Shown here piece by piece: positions 7,176 to 15,160 of a stretch of 64,000 bases of DNA. Source of the stretch: Rosenbergiella epipactidis (GTDB lineage: Bacteria; Pseudomonadota; Gammaproteobacteria; Enterobacterales; Enterobacteriaceae). The stretch spans positions 372,001-436,000 of the forward strand of contig NZ_JABBFQ010000002.1 of the NCBI RefSeq assembly GCF_018494055.1. Reading direction: 5' to 3'. A program made the position numbers and the translations under genes. Numbering within the stretch: the stretch's first letter is position 1; every line of letters starts with the position of its first letter. Below the pieces are notes generated by a model. The model had not been told where the DNA came from. It ran no database searches and was given only the letters and a program-made list of their open reading frames with translations.

Positions 7176-8156
7176 ATGAATAATGCATTTTCCTTTAGTA
7201 TCAGTAGCCTTCGCTTAGATGAGCATTACAATCCTTCAGAGAGTACACGCATCACTACCAATTTTGCGAACCTCGCCCGGGGCGAAAAACGTCAGCAAAA
7301 TCTACGTAATGCATTAACCATGATCAATAACCGTTTTAACTCCTTGGTCACTTGGGATAATCCAAATTCTGACCGTTATACGGTTGAGCTAGAAATCGTT
7401 TCAGTCGGCATGAAAATTAATGCGAGTAGTCAAGATAGTTTCCCAGTGATCGAAATTTTGAAAACCACCGTGGTGGATAGCGAAACCGGCCAACGTATTG
7501 AAGGCATTGTGGGGAATAACTTTTCTTCTTATGTGCGCGACTACGATTTTAGCGTCGTACTCCCCGAATTCAATCAAGGTAAGGCCGAGTTTTCTATTCC
7601 TGAGAATTATGGTGTCCTGCACGGTAATATTTTCAAGGCGTTCGTTAATTCTGAAACCTATTCCCAGCATTTTAGTAAACAACCGGTGATTTGTTTAAGT
7701 GTTTCCAGCAAAAATGTCTATAAACGTACCGGTCACATTCACCCTGTATTAGGCATTGAGTACCAACAAGATAAGCCGTCGTTAACCGATGACTATTTCG
7801 GCAAGATGGGCCTTAAGGTACGTTACTTTATGCCTGCCAACAGCGTTGCGCCACTGGCCTTCTATTTCCAGGGTGATTTGCTCAGTGATTACAGTAACTT
7901 CGAACTTATCAGTACGATTAGTACCATGGAGACGTTCCAAAAAATTTATCGCCCTGAAATCTACAACGCGAATTCGCCGGCGGGCTTATGTTATCGACCG
8001 GCATTGAATCATCAAGATCACTCATTAACAGTGATTGAATACGACCGCGAAGAACGTACGCGTTTGGCAACTGAACAAGGTAAATTTACCGAAGAACACT
8101 TTATTAAGCCGAACCAAACACAACTTGAACAATGGTCAGCTCAGCAAGCTTTCTAA
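7176..8156 (+). CDS. mesX: MesX (DUF1852), partner of oxygen-dependent methionine synthase MesD
   Basis: Recognised as a DUF1852 protein by its sequence (FSISSLRLDEHYNPSESTRITTNFANLARGE at the N-terminus) and by its position directly before a core MetE-like synthase. DUF1852 proteins, named MesX, are required together with MesD and oxygen for folate-independent methionine synthesis in other aerobic bacteria; the methyl donor was reported as unknown. I see no classical cofactor motif, but several conserved histidines are present (GHIHPVLGIEYQQD). ATG 7176 is chosen (326 aa) with TTAGGA upstream; an upstream in-frame ATG at 7134 lacks a ribosome-binding site. The stop is 27 bp before mesD. Confidence 0.85.
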   Translation: MNNAFSFSISSLRLDEHYNPSESTRITTNFANLARGEKRQQNLRNALTMINNRFNSLVTWDNPNSDRYTVELEIVSVGMKINASSQDSFPVIEILKTTVVDSETGQRIEGIVGNNFSSYVRDYDFSVVLPEFNQGKAEFSIPENYGVLHGNIFKAFVNSETYSQHFSKQPVICLSVSSKNVYKRTGHIHPVLGIEYQQDKPSLTDDYFGKMGLKVRYFMPANSVAPLAFYFQGDLLSDYSNFELISTISTMETFQKIYRPEIYNANSPAGLCYRPALNHQDHSLTVIEYDREERTRLATEQGKFTEEHFIKPNQTQLEQWSAQQAF

Positions 8157-8183
8157 TAAATTAAAACGATAAGGTCACCTGTT

Positions 8184-9215
8184 ATGAAAATTTTGTTACC
8201 TACCTCCACAGCGGGCAGCTTACCAAAACCTTCTTGGATTGCTGAGCCAGAAAAATTATGGTCGCCGTGGAAACTCGAAGGCCAAGAGTTGATCGATGGT
8301 AAGAACGACGCGTTACGCCTTTGCTTAGATGACCAAGTGCGCGCCGGGATCGATATTGTCAGTGATGGTGAGCAAACGCGCCAACACTTCGTGACCACCT
8401 TTATTGAGCACTTAGATGGCGTCGATTTTGAAAAACGCGAAATCGTCAAAATCCGTAATCGCTACGAAGCAAGCGTTCCTTCCGTCGTCGGCCCGGTTTC
8501 TCGTCCTAAATCAGTCTTTGTTGAAGACGCGAAGCGCTTACGTCAACTGACTGACAAACCGATTAAATGGGCTCTGCCTGGTCCAATGACCATGATCGAT
8601 ACTCTCTATGATGGGCATTATAAGAGCCGCGAAAAACTGGCATGGGAATTCGCAAAGATTCTGAACCAAGAAGCGAAAGAGCTTGAAGCCGCAGGCATTG
8701 ATATCATCCAGTTCGACGAACCCGCATTTAACGTGTTCTTCGATGAAGTCAATGAATGGGGTATTGCCGCGTTGGAGAAAGCGATCGAAGGCTTACAATG
8801 CGAGACAGCGGTCCATATTTGCTATGGCTACGGTATCAAGGCCAATACCGATTGGAAAAAGACCCTCGGCGAAGAGTGGCGTCAATACGAAGAGATTTTT
8901 CCAAAGTTACAAAAATCGAATATCGATATCGTCTCTCTGGAATGTCAAAACTCCCGCGTACCGATGGATTTGATCGAATTAATCCGTGGTAAGAAAGTAA
9001 TGGTCGGTGCCATTGATGTCGCCACCAATACGATCGAAACCCCAGAAGAAGTGGCAGAAACGCTGCGCAAAGCCCTGCAGTTTGTGGACGCTGATAAGCT
9101 TTACCCGAGCACTAACTGCGGAATGACGCCGCTGTCGCGTGATGTCGCTAATGCAAAATTACGCGCATTAAGTGCCGGTGCCGCAATTGTACGTAATGAA
9201 TTATTGAATAAATAA
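8184..9215 (+). CDS. mesD: MesD, core MetE-like folate-independent methionine synthase
   Basis: A 343-aa protein equal to the C-terminal catalytic half of MetE, without the N-terminal folate-binding half. It should methylate L-homocysteine. Zinc-binding residues fit the MetE pattern: the H and C of AVHICYGYG, the DEPAF segment, and the late cysteine in YPSTNCGMTPLSR. The N-terminus LLPTSTAGSLPKPSWI and DGEQTRQHF match this sub-family. It is cotranscribed with mesX (27-bp gap, AAGGTC as ribosome-binding site). Together they form the MesD/MesX pair that needs oxygen rather than 5-methyl-tetrahydrofolate. It may act alongside MetE or MetH elsewhere on the chromosome. Confidence 0.88.
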   Translation: MKILLPTSTAGSLPKPSWIAEPEKLWSPWKLEGQELIDGKNDALRLCLDDQVRAGIDIVSDGEQTRQHFVTTFIEHLDGVDFEKREIVKIRNRYEASVPSVVGPVSRPKSVFVEDAKRLRQLTDKPIKWALPGPMTMIDTLYDGHYKSREKLAWEFAKILNQEAKELEAAGIDIIQFDEPAFNVFFDEVNEWGIAALEKAIEGLQCETAVHICYGYGIKANTDWKKTLGEEWRQYEEIFPKLQKSNIDIVSLECQNSRVPMDLIELIRGKKVMVGAIDVATNTIETPEEVAETLRKALQFVDADKLYPSTNCGMTPLSRDVANAKLRALSAGAAIVRNELLNK

Positions 9216-9229
9216 GTCGCCCATTTATT

Positions 9230-9269
9230 GCCCAGTAGAGTTAGCCATCATGGCTGATATTTACTGGGC
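9230..9269 (+). terminator. Long hairpin at the end of mesXD
   Basis: GCCCAGTA (9230-9237) pairs with TACTGGGC (9262-9269), with a nested AGCCAT-C-ATGGCT stem at 9243-9255. A short T-rich stretch (GATTTGTT) follows, so it is a plausible but not perfect intrinsic terminator. Confidence 0.55.
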
Positions 9270-9455
9270 GATTTGTTGATCAACGCCCTCAGCCGTTCCC
9301 TCTCTTTTACCATAAAAATTTATCTCGCCGGTAATCGTCCTACTTAATATCCTCCTACTTAAAAAATAGTATGTGCAGGATCTAGAACAAATAAAAATAA
9401 TCAATAAAACTAGTGCCATAGCATTATCTCAACTCAACGAATCTCTATTAACCGG

Positions 9456-9662
9456 ATGAGTCGCCAAGGAACCGAAGAGTTACTATCGGCAGGCTATTTA
9501 GAGCTAAGCTTGACCATGATAATACCTCTATCTTGGCCCTGAAATTTTCCCAAATCCCAATTTTTCAGTAAAAGGTACCGCTTAGTTAACGCAGGTAAAA
9601 TAACCAGAGAAGCTGAAAATATTATCGACAGGGATAAACTGACTTTCTTAGAGACTTTTTAA
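9456..9662 (+). pseudogene. Possible degraded gene remnant
   Basis: This AT-rich stretch has no intact ORF over 60 codons, but short frames look coding. One reads MSRQGTEELLSAGYLELSLT from 9456. Another, in a different frame, reads KRYRLVNAGKITREAENII and ends at TAA 9660-9662. The frame break and lack of start suggest a decayed gene at the island edge. I do not recognise the family. The rest of 9280-9845 holds only AT-rich DNA and the promoter of the next gene. Confidence 0.3.
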
Positions 9663-9845
9663 CCTTAATTAAAATTGGATTTACTTAACTAAATTTGACG
9701 AGTTTATGCTTGCTCGAAAAATTTATAATCAATAAATTAAGATTTATACTTATAAATAATAGAATTTATAAAGTAATCAACTATACAGTCGTGTTCTTGA
9801 GCGATATAAAAGCATGATATTAACCAAGACGACAAGGATAGCGTT

Positions 9846-10211
9846 ATGGCATGGTTATATCGCGTCAATACTAAGCAGTTTTTTCTTAATGGACATTATC
9901 GGTTTTCAGCGAAATACTCAGGCCGCCCCGGCTATCAAGATAATAGTGACCACCAGTGTGTTAAATCAAAAGGCCCCATCCCTAAAGGTACTTATACCAT
10001 TGGTAGGCCTTTCCATCACCCCAAAACAGGTCGTTGGACATTAAGACTGACGCCTTCCCCCTCCAATCAGATGTGTGGTCGAAGCGGTTTTATGATTCAC
10101 GGTGACAGTGGAAAACACCCTGGAGAAGCTTCTGAGGGGTGTATTATTTTGGATTTTTTTTATAGAAAAATGATAACCGAAACAGGTACTACATTGCTTG
10201 AGGTCGAATAA
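9846..10211 (+). CDS. Tlde1-like L,D-transpeptidase effector (DUF2778), antibacterial
   Basis: Small protein of 121 aa with a DUF2778 L,D-transpeptidase-like core, as in Tlde1, a type VI secretion effector of Salmonella that attacks peptidoglycan precursors in the periplasm. Visible features are KGPIPKGTYTIG, the catalytic histidine in GFMIHGDSG (His85) and the nucleophile motif SEGC with Cys99. No signal peptide is seen, as expected for an injected effector. ATG 9846 follows AAGGA. Its stop overlaps the next start in a TAATG junction, and that next gene encodes a secreted protein, the classic effector/immunity order. No VgrG, Hcp or PAAR gene is nearby, so delivery is inferred. Two decayed copies of its 3' part lie downstream. 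Confidence 0.82.
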   Translation: MAWLYRVNTKQFFLNGHYRFSAKYSGRPGYQDNSDHQCVKSKGPIPKGTYTIGRPFHHPKTGRWTLRLTPSPSNQMCGRSGFMIHGDSGKHPGEASEGCIILDFFYRKMITETGTTLLEVE

Positions 10212-10645
10212 TGCAAAAATTTATTGCCGCTTTTTTATGGTTACTATCTGTTCCAGCTCTTGCGAATGACAACGTTGGATGCGCCAAGGTTGGTGCCTCA
10301 ATGTATATAGGGTTAACCGATGCTATTGTCAACGATCTAAAAATTAATCCAGATCAGATTATTAGAGATAACGTCGCCGTTGAAGTCCTATCTATATTAC
10401 CTATATCAAAATTATATGCTGAGCAACTGGCTGACTACGACTATAAACATCAACCCTTAGACGTGCTAGACAAAGAAGACTACCTAGAAGGTTATACCAC
10501 AAACGATGTCAGGATTATTGTTGCGAAATATACTTATCGCAATATTAAAAATCAGAAAAACATATTTATCGCATCAAGCCTACAAAATAATAATGAATGT
10601 TCATTACGGTTCAATGGTTATTTAATAATTAATAGGGGGTTTTGA
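10211..10645 (+). CDS. Periplasmic immunity protein for the Tlde1-like effector (Tldi1-like)
   Basis: Protein of 144 aa with a clear signal peptide (MQKFIAAFLWLLSVPALA, cleavage near residue 18), so it acts in the periplasm where the effector works. The mature part begins NDNVGCAKVGASMYIGLTDA and has two cysteines that could pair (GCAK and NECSLRF). The TAATG overlap couples its translation to the effector. I infer immunity from position, secretion and the presence of a second diverged copy at 10825-11259; I do not recognise the fold by sequence alone. Confidence 0.72.
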   Translation: MQKFIAAFLWLLSVPALANDNVGCAKVGASMYIGLTDAIVNDLKINPDQIIRDNVAVEVLSILPISKLYAEQLADYDYKHQPLDVLDKEDYLEGYTTNDVRIIVAKYTYRNIKNQKNIFIASSLQNNNECSLRFNGYLIINRGF

Positions 10646-10689
10646 CTTATTATTATATATCTCGATAATATAAATATTTAATTATTAGT

Positions 10690-10824
10690 ACGTTACACCA
10701 CCTAAAAACAGCTCATTGGAGCTTGATATTAGCGCCTTCACCTTCCAACCAGATATGTGCCGAAGTGGTGTTATTGTAGAGTGATAATAACTAGAAGTGA
10801 ATTTACACTACTGAAGGTTGAATA
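10690..10824 (+). pseudogene. Decayed 3' end of a second Tlde1-like effector gene
   Basis: Nucleotides here resemble the effector gene around 10015-10211 with deletions. The stretch ATTAGCGCCTTCACCTTCCA corresponds to ATTAAGACTGACGCCTTCCC in the intact gene, and CAGATATGTGCCGAAGTGG to CAGATGTGTGGTCGAAGCGG. The copy ends in GGTTGAATAATG exactly as the intact one ends in GGTCGAATAATG. The catalytic HGD and SEGC codons are lost. This shows that the effector/immunity unit was duplicated in tandem and the second effector then degraded. Confidence 0.75.
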
Positions 10825-11259
10825 ATGAGAGTATTTATTATTATTTCTATACTTCTTTTTCCTCGTCATGCTTTAGCCATTAACAATGCTGGCTGCGCTA
10901 AAATTGGTGCCTCGATGTATATAGGGTTAACCGATGCAATCGTTGAGGATCTGAGTATTAGTAGGGATCAGATTATCCAAAAAAATGTTAGCGTTGAGGT
11001 TATTTTAGTTTCCCCTATCACGAAAGTTTATGCTGAGCAACTGGCCAAAGAGGACTATAAAAAACTGGATATTCATATCCTCAGCCTTGATAATTATATC
11101 GACGGTTACTCTACAGACAATACCGAAGTGATCATTGCAAAATATATCTACCGTAATGCAAAGAATCAAAAGAATATTTTTATAGCCTCTAGCCTAAAAA
11201 ATAAATACGAGTGTTCAGTTCGATTTAATGGATATTTGATTGTAGAGAGAGAGTTTTGA
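10825..11259 (+). CDS. Second (orphan) periplasmic immunity protein, Tldi1-like
   Basis: Also 144 aa with a signal peptide (MRVFIIISILLFPRHALA). Closely related to the product at 10211-10645: the mature parts share GCAK-GASMYIGLTDAIV-DL, DQII, YAEQLA, AKYIYRNAKNQKNIFIASSL and CSVRFNGYLI. Its own effector is only a remnant (10690-10824). Retention of an intact orphan immunity gene suggests protection against non-self Tlde1 variants used by competitors. Start ATG 10825 lies in the conserved TAATG junction. Confidence 0.72.
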   Translation: MRVFIIISILLFPRHALAINNAGCAKIGASMYIGLTDAIVEDLSISRDQIIQKNVSVEVILVSPITKVYAEQLAKEDYKKLDIHILSLDNYIDGYSTDNTEVIIAKYIYRNAKNQKNIFIASSLKNKYECSVRFNGYLIVEREF

Positions 11260-11269
11260 GTTTTGGATT

Positions 11270-11440
11270 TTGGTTAAAAACCTCTTAAAGAAAGCCTATG
11301 CCATTGGATATGTGATTAAAGCGGTTCAAAGATTCATGGCAACAGTCAAAAACATCCTGGCGAAGCTTCTGAGGGGTACTATTTTGGATTTTTCTTTTAG
11401 AGAAATAATAACTATAAGCGGTATTACTGTACGTAAGTAA
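11270..11440 (+). pseudogene. Second decayed Tlde1-like effector copy
   Basis: From about 11310 the sequence again follows the effector gene: GGATATGTGATTAAAGCGG, GATTCATGGCAACAGTC, then GCGAAGCTTCTGAGGGG, which matches the intact GAGAAGCTTCTGAGGGG that encodes the SEGC motif region. After that comes TATTTTGGATTTTTCTTTTAG. Frameshifts and stops make it non-functional. It marks a third unit of the array, with no intact immunity gene after it. Confidence 0.7.
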
Positions 11441-11502
11441 CTCTCGATACTAGCCTTTCAACAGGTAAGTATCCTCGGGCCAGAGAGACCGGTGATGAGA
11501 TC

Positions 11503-11754
11503 ATGAATGACTATTTTAAACGTTTTAACCTCAAGAGTAGTGAGTTTAAATTTTTACTTTACTGGCCTTATGAAAAAAGTTTATTACCTAATTTTTTAAG
11601 ACCTTTATCTCATAAGGGCCCTGAGATCTCTCCAAAACCTTTAACGGTTAGTATGTTGTTGGAATCAGCGAAAGCTGGATGCTGGCTTTTATATGAGTTA
11701 ATGATGCCGATAAACCAATATTCTCATTATTCGACCTTACGGCTTACTTTTTGA
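11503..11754 (+). CDS. Hypothetical protein, possibly truncated
   Basis: An 83-aa reading starting MNDYFKRFNLKSSEFKFLLY with a moderately hydrophobic segment (AGCWLLYELMMP). I do not recognise it. After its TGA the same frame stays open for about 36 codons (KKRFNVVVLFVPYDYGVFDE...), so a premature stop in a gene of about 120 codons is possible. There is no strong ribosome-binding site. It lies between the two effector modules and could be part of either or a remnant. Confidence 0.35.
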   Translation: MNDYFKRFNLKSSEFKFLLYWPYEKSLLPNFLRPLSHKGPEISPKPLTVSMLLESAKAGCWLLYELMMPINQYSHYSTLRLTF

Positions 11755-11865
11755 AAGAAGAGGTTTAACGTTGTAGTACTTTTCGTACCATACGATTACG
11801 GCGTCTTTGATGAGGAGTTTTACCATTATTTTACCCTCTTTAAACACTTTACATTTTTTTAGTGA

Positions 11866-12219
11866 TTAATAATTCAGTCTTTCAAAAAATTTAGCTTCAG
11901 ATAAGTATTCATTTGCTAAACACTCATTAATCATTGCTATCTCTGCATCAGTATTGAGTGATTCAAAGATGAAAAGCTGACATTTTTTTTCTATTGTTTT
12001 ATTCCACGATTTATTCAAGTTGATTATCTTACTTTTCTGCTCTGGGAGATTTTTAATTGCCTCTTGTATTTTTTTATCCAACAGCGCTTTAGAATCTTCA
12101 GCTTTCTTAATATATTTTTCGTTTATCTCTTGTAATTGATGTACTTCCGTTTCGGTAAATGCTGCTTTGGCATAGGGGATGAGTAAAACAGCAATCCAAA
12201 ATGTATTAATAATTTTCAT
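11866..12219 (-). CDS. LprI-like secreted protein, probable immunity to the adjacent lysozyme-like effector
   Basis: Protein of 117 aa with a signal peptide (MKIINTFWIAVLLIPYAKA). The C-terminal part has the DUF1311/LprI style: a coiled-coil-like charged stretch, KKCQLFIFESL, then EIAMINECLANEY with the paired cysteines. LprI is a lysozyme inhibitor in mycobacteria. Here the gene follows a predicted peptidoglycan hydrolase and overlaps it by 14 bp, so I infer it neutralises that enzyme in the periplasm. The start at 12219 is chosen for the signal peptide, with GAAGGG upstream; a longer in-frame start at 12294 would bury the signal peptide. Confidence 0.7.
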   Translation of the reverse strand: MKIINTFWIAVLLIPYAKAAFTETEVHQLQEINEKYIKKAEDSKALLDKKIQEAIKNLPEQKSKIINLNKSWNKTIEKKCQLFIFESLNTDAEIAMINECLANEYLSEAKFFERLNY

Positions 12220-12853
12220 AGAAATCGACCCTTCTTTTAAACCTATCTTTCGGAACGAATAACCAAAGCGATCTATCTGAAAGCATTTTACCAAAACTTT
12301 CTAAGTCACCGTCATAGGCTAATCGTTGTAAATGAGATCTTGTAGAAACATTGTAATCTCCACGATAACGTAAATCGATTAGAATCTCTTTTATTTTTTC
12401 CGGGATATTATCCCACGCTAAGCGTGGTGAGATATTAGGATTTGAATGATATTCTATTATAACTTTTTTATCTTTGCATATTCTTTCCACATCCTTTTTC
12501 ATTTCTTCATAAGCCATTGTAAAAAGTATTAATTGTTGTCTATCAGTAATTTCACCTAAGGTCTCCCTATTTTCCAGGACAAATTTATGTGCCAAGCACC
12601 CTTTCAATTTAGCCGCATAGGATAATTTCTCTGCTTTTTCCTTTTCGATACCAGCTTTTTGTAGTGATATAAATACTTCAGATCTAGTCCTATCTCCAAG
12701 ATCAAATCCCCGACCAATAGTTACTCCAGAATTATTTTTTCCGCAAAATGCCGCACTCCCAGGCCAGTGTATTTTCTTGGAATAATCTCTGCTCGACTTC
12801 AAATCATTTCCTTCTGCCCTAAAAGTTAGTAATCCTATACTGGGCTCTAACAT
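12206..12853 (-). CDS. Lysozyme-like peptidoglycan hydrolase, predicted antibacterial effector
   Basis: A 215-aa protein without signal peptide. The N-terminus GLLTFRAEGND carries a glutamate (Glu14) placed like the catalytic acid of T4-lysozyme/pesticin enzymes. NNSGVTIGRGFDLGDR follows, with Thr45 where such enzymes keep their third active-site residue. The rest is helical, as in that fold (RQQLILFTMAYEEMKKD, LIDLRYRGDYN). It should cut the glycan strand of peptidoglycan. It forms an overlapping pair with an LprI-like secreted protein and points toward the Tlde1 module, so it is most likely a contact-delivered or type VI cargo effector. A phage or colicin origin is an alternative. Confidence 0.7.
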   Translation of the reverse strand: MLEPSIGLLTFRAEGNDLKSSRDYSKKIHWPGSAAFCGKNNSGVTIGRGFDLGDRTRSEVFISLQKAGIEKEKAEKLSYAAKLKGCLAHKFVLENRETLGEITDRQQLILFTMAYEEMKKDVERICKDKKVIIEYHSNPNISPRLAWDNIPEKIKEILIDLRYRGDYNVSTRSHLQRLAYDGDLESFGKMLSDRSLWLFVPKDRFKRRVDFYENY

Positions 12854-13368
12854 ATGCTAACTCCATTTATTTACTTTAAATATTATACTTTTCCATAGTT
12901 TCAAACCTATAAATAAAAACATCCATAACAAGAGACTATTTATCAAAAATAGCATTTCAAATATCAACTATCGAAATGAAATATATGATATTACGTTTGT
13001 TATTTATATTTGATTTTTACATTATATAAAAAATAAATTATCAAAATCTCTCCCTCAATTATCACCACTCTCTTTGAGAGAAAAATAAACTTCATCAATT
13101 CAATGTTACGTAAGCATGAGTATAAGATAGCACTACCATTTTGGTGTCTGGTACTGACAAATTCCCTTTAAACTATGCCAACGTTCTGATTTCACATAAT
13201 GCGTATGCTTGGATGAATTCACCACGATTGTAGGATTCTTTTTTTCTCGCTAAACGCTCGTTCGGGTTCAGGCGATTCAACGCATCAATTTTTCTAATAT
13301 AAGTAATACTGGGGGATTTTTTAGAACTGTATAAAGCGAATGACAGGAACTGACCAAACTCCAGACAC
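12854..13368. other. AT-rich spacer between effector islet and leuX
   Basis: About 500 bp of very AT-rich DNA including the upstream region of the lysozyme-like gene. A 65-codon frame on the minus strand (13173-13370) contains a plausible-looking stretch (ALNRLNPNERLARKKESYNR) but has no ribosome-binding site, and its start lies in the leuX terminator. It may be a remnant of the element that integrated at leuX. No integrase is visible. Confidence 0.4.
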
Positions 13369-13393
13369 AAAAAAAGCCGCTCTTAAGCGACTT
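13369..13393 (-). terminator. leuX terminator
   Basis: On the minus strand AGTCGCT-TAAG-AGCGGCT forms a stem followed by seven T. It lies 15 bp after the tRNA 3' end. Confidence 0.8.
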
Positions 13394-13407
13394 GATTTCA
13401 TCTTACT

Positions 13408-13493
13408 TGGTGCCGAAGGCCGGACTTGAACCGGCACACCCAAAGGGCGGTTGATTTTGAATCAACTGCGTCTACCGATTTCGCCACTTCGGC
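13408..13493 (-). tRNA. leuX: tRNA-Leu (anticodon CAA)
   Basis: Minus-strand cloverleaf of 86 nt. The acceptor stem GCCGAAG pairs with CTTCGGC, followed by A and an encoded CCA. There is a long class II variable arm (CCGCCCTTTGGGTG region). The anticodon stem GTTGA/TCAAC closes the loop TTCAAAA, giving anticodon CAA, which reads UUG. The sequence is nearly that of E. coli leuX, a well-known integration site for genomic islands. The effector islet abuts its 3' side. Confidence 0.95.
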
Positions 13494-13520
13494 ACTGAAG
13501 GGGATGTGTAAACGTGGCCG

Positions 13521-13548
13521 ATTATACCTGCCTGACCGACGTGCGCAA
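13521..13548 (-). promoter_or_regulatory. leuX promoter
   Basis: Minus strand: TTGCGC (13548-13543) and TATAAT (13526-13521) with a 16-bp spacer, followed by a GC-rich discriminator (CGGCC), as expected for a stringently controlled stable-RNA promoter. Confidence 0.75.
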
Positions 13549-13737
13549 GGGGATTAACGTCGAGTTGCGTTCGATTGCTGAAAAAAACGGCGAATCGTTT
13601 TTTTAGGGTGCTGCAGAAAGGCTAGTTAGACAGATAATTCCGATAGGACTAGGCTTAGGTTAGAAATTCTGAACTTAATTTGCTACAACGTCCCTAATCA
13701 CTATTGGACTTCCTATCTACTGCAATGAGGCAACATT

Positions 13738-14286
13738 ATGCGTTCTCCATCTAAAACTCTTCTCGCTCTTGGCTTCGCTACCGCCGCTTTCACCTCTTTC
13801 GCCCACGCCGCAAGCTGGCAGGATAAACTGAGTAGCACTGCTTCAGACTTGATGAATAATTCAGGTAATAGCCAAACTAGCACATCAGGTACCGCAGCCA
13901 ATGGTGGTTTATCCCTCGGCTCGATCACTCAGCTGCTAGGCGGTGGCAATAGCGCGGTCAGCGCTAATAGCATGTCGAACGTTACGGGTATTCTGCAATA
14001 TTGTGCGAAAAACAATATCGTTGATAACAACGTCAGCTCAGTGGCGGATCAGTTAAAAAGTAAATTAGGGTTAACGGACACTGCCAGCCAATCAACTCAA
14101 TCCACACAAACGTCTGGTACCCAGCAAGAAAATGGTTATCTGCAAGGGCTGCAGGGACTACTTACCACAGGTAATAATCAGAAAATCGATCTGAAATCCC
14201 TGAGTAATACCCAAATGGGGAAAAAGTTAAAAACTAAAGCCTGTAACGTTGTGTTAGACCAAGGTAAAAAATACCTCGGTATGTAA
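13738..14286 (+). CDS. yjjA: DUF2501 family periplasmic protein YjjA
   Basis: A 182-aa secreted protein with signal peptide MRSPSKTLLALGFATAAFTS...AHA. The mature part has a serine/threonine/glutamine-rich low-complexity middle (TASQSTQSTQTSGTQQ). Conserved DUF2501 segments flank it: ITQLLGGGNSAVSANSMSNVTGILQYC and GKKLKTKACNVVLDQGKKYLGM (partial quotes). Two cysteines may form a disulfide. The function is unknown. It is a single-gene unit next to leuX. Confidence 0.82.
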   Translation: MRSPSKTLLALGFATAAFTSFAHAASWQDKLSSTASDLMNNSGNSQTSTSGTAANGGLSLGSITQLLGGGNSAVSANSMSNVTGILQYCAKNNIVDNNVSSVADQLKSKLGLTDTASQSTQSTQTSGTQQENGYLQGLQGLLTTGNNQKIDLKSLSNTQMGKKLKTKACNVVLDQGKKYLGM

Positions 14287-14408
14287 TCGCCTTAGGGTGA
14301 GCGCCCGCTCGCCCTGTTAAACCGCCGTTTTGTGCCTAATTTTTTACCGCTTATTGTAACTCCCCTCCCCGCGCTCTAGGCTGACTTAACCTGTTCACTC
14401 GTTAAGGA

Positions 14409-15092
14409 TTGACTATGATGACGCTGCTTAACGCGATCGGCTGGGGACTGCTGATCCTTTTGCCTCTCGCTAACCCGTTGACTGCGGTAGCGATGTTCCT
14501 CAGCCTCGCCGATGATATGAATTTTCAACAACGTAATCGTCAGGCCTTACAGTCGGCGATCTATGTTTTCCTCATTATGCTTATCACTTGGTTTGCGGGA
14601 AGCGCGGTGTTGAACACCTTCGGGATCTCCATTCCCGGATTAAGGATTGCGGGCGGGATGATTGTGGCCTTTATTGGTTTTCGTATGCTATTTCCGGTGC
14701 AGCAGGTGCACGAAGCCCCGGAGGTTCAGCATAAACAAGACGAGTTGGATGCCACCCCACATAGCCCCCAGACCGTCAATATCGCCTTTGTACCAATCGC
14801 CATGCCAGGAACTGCCGGACCCGGGACCATTGCAGTCATTATCAGTACTGCGGCATCGGTAAAATCGGGGGTCGACTATCCCGCTTGGATCCTGATGGTG
14901 GCGCCTATTATCTGTTTCGTCCTCGTGGCTATCATGCTCTGGTTAGCGCTGCGCTGTTCCGGTTCGATTATGCGACTTATCGGTAAAGGCGGGATTGAAG
15001 CGCTCTCCCGTTTAATGGGATTCTTGTTGGTCTGTATGGGGATTCAGTTTGTGATCAACGGCATCGTCGAGGTTGCCACCCATTTACATTGA
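14409..15092 (+). CDS. marC: MarC family inner-membrane protein
   Basis: Six-helix membrane protein of the UPF0056/MarC family, 227 aa (E. coli MarC 221). It matches MarC rather than its paralogues YchE or Yhg[45 protein letters not shown], ...[26 protein letters not shown] and the end [20 protein letters not shown]. The marRAB operon is not adjacent here. Once thought linked to multiple antibiotic resistance, it has no proven transport function. Confidence 0.85.
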   Translation: MTMMTLLNAIGWGLLILLPLANPLTAVAMFLSLADDMNFQQRNRQALQSAIYVFLIMLITWFAGSAVLNTFGISIPGLRIAGGMIVAFIGFRMLFPVQQVHEAPEVQHKQDELDATPHSPQTVNIAFVPIAMPGTAGPGTIAVIISTAASVKSGVDYPAWILMVAPIICFVLVAIMLWLALRCSGSIMRLIGKGGIEALSRLMGFLLVCMGIQFVINGIVEVATHLH

Positions 15093-15160
15093 TAAGTCTA
15101 GATTACAGATCCTGCCGATTGACACCTTACAGGGGATCATTGCATTCTTAGGATTTTTCC

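Noticed and set aside
13173-13370. 65-codon minus-strand frame next to leuX
   Set aside because: No ribosome-binding site, start inside the leuX terminator, no recognisable integrase motif.
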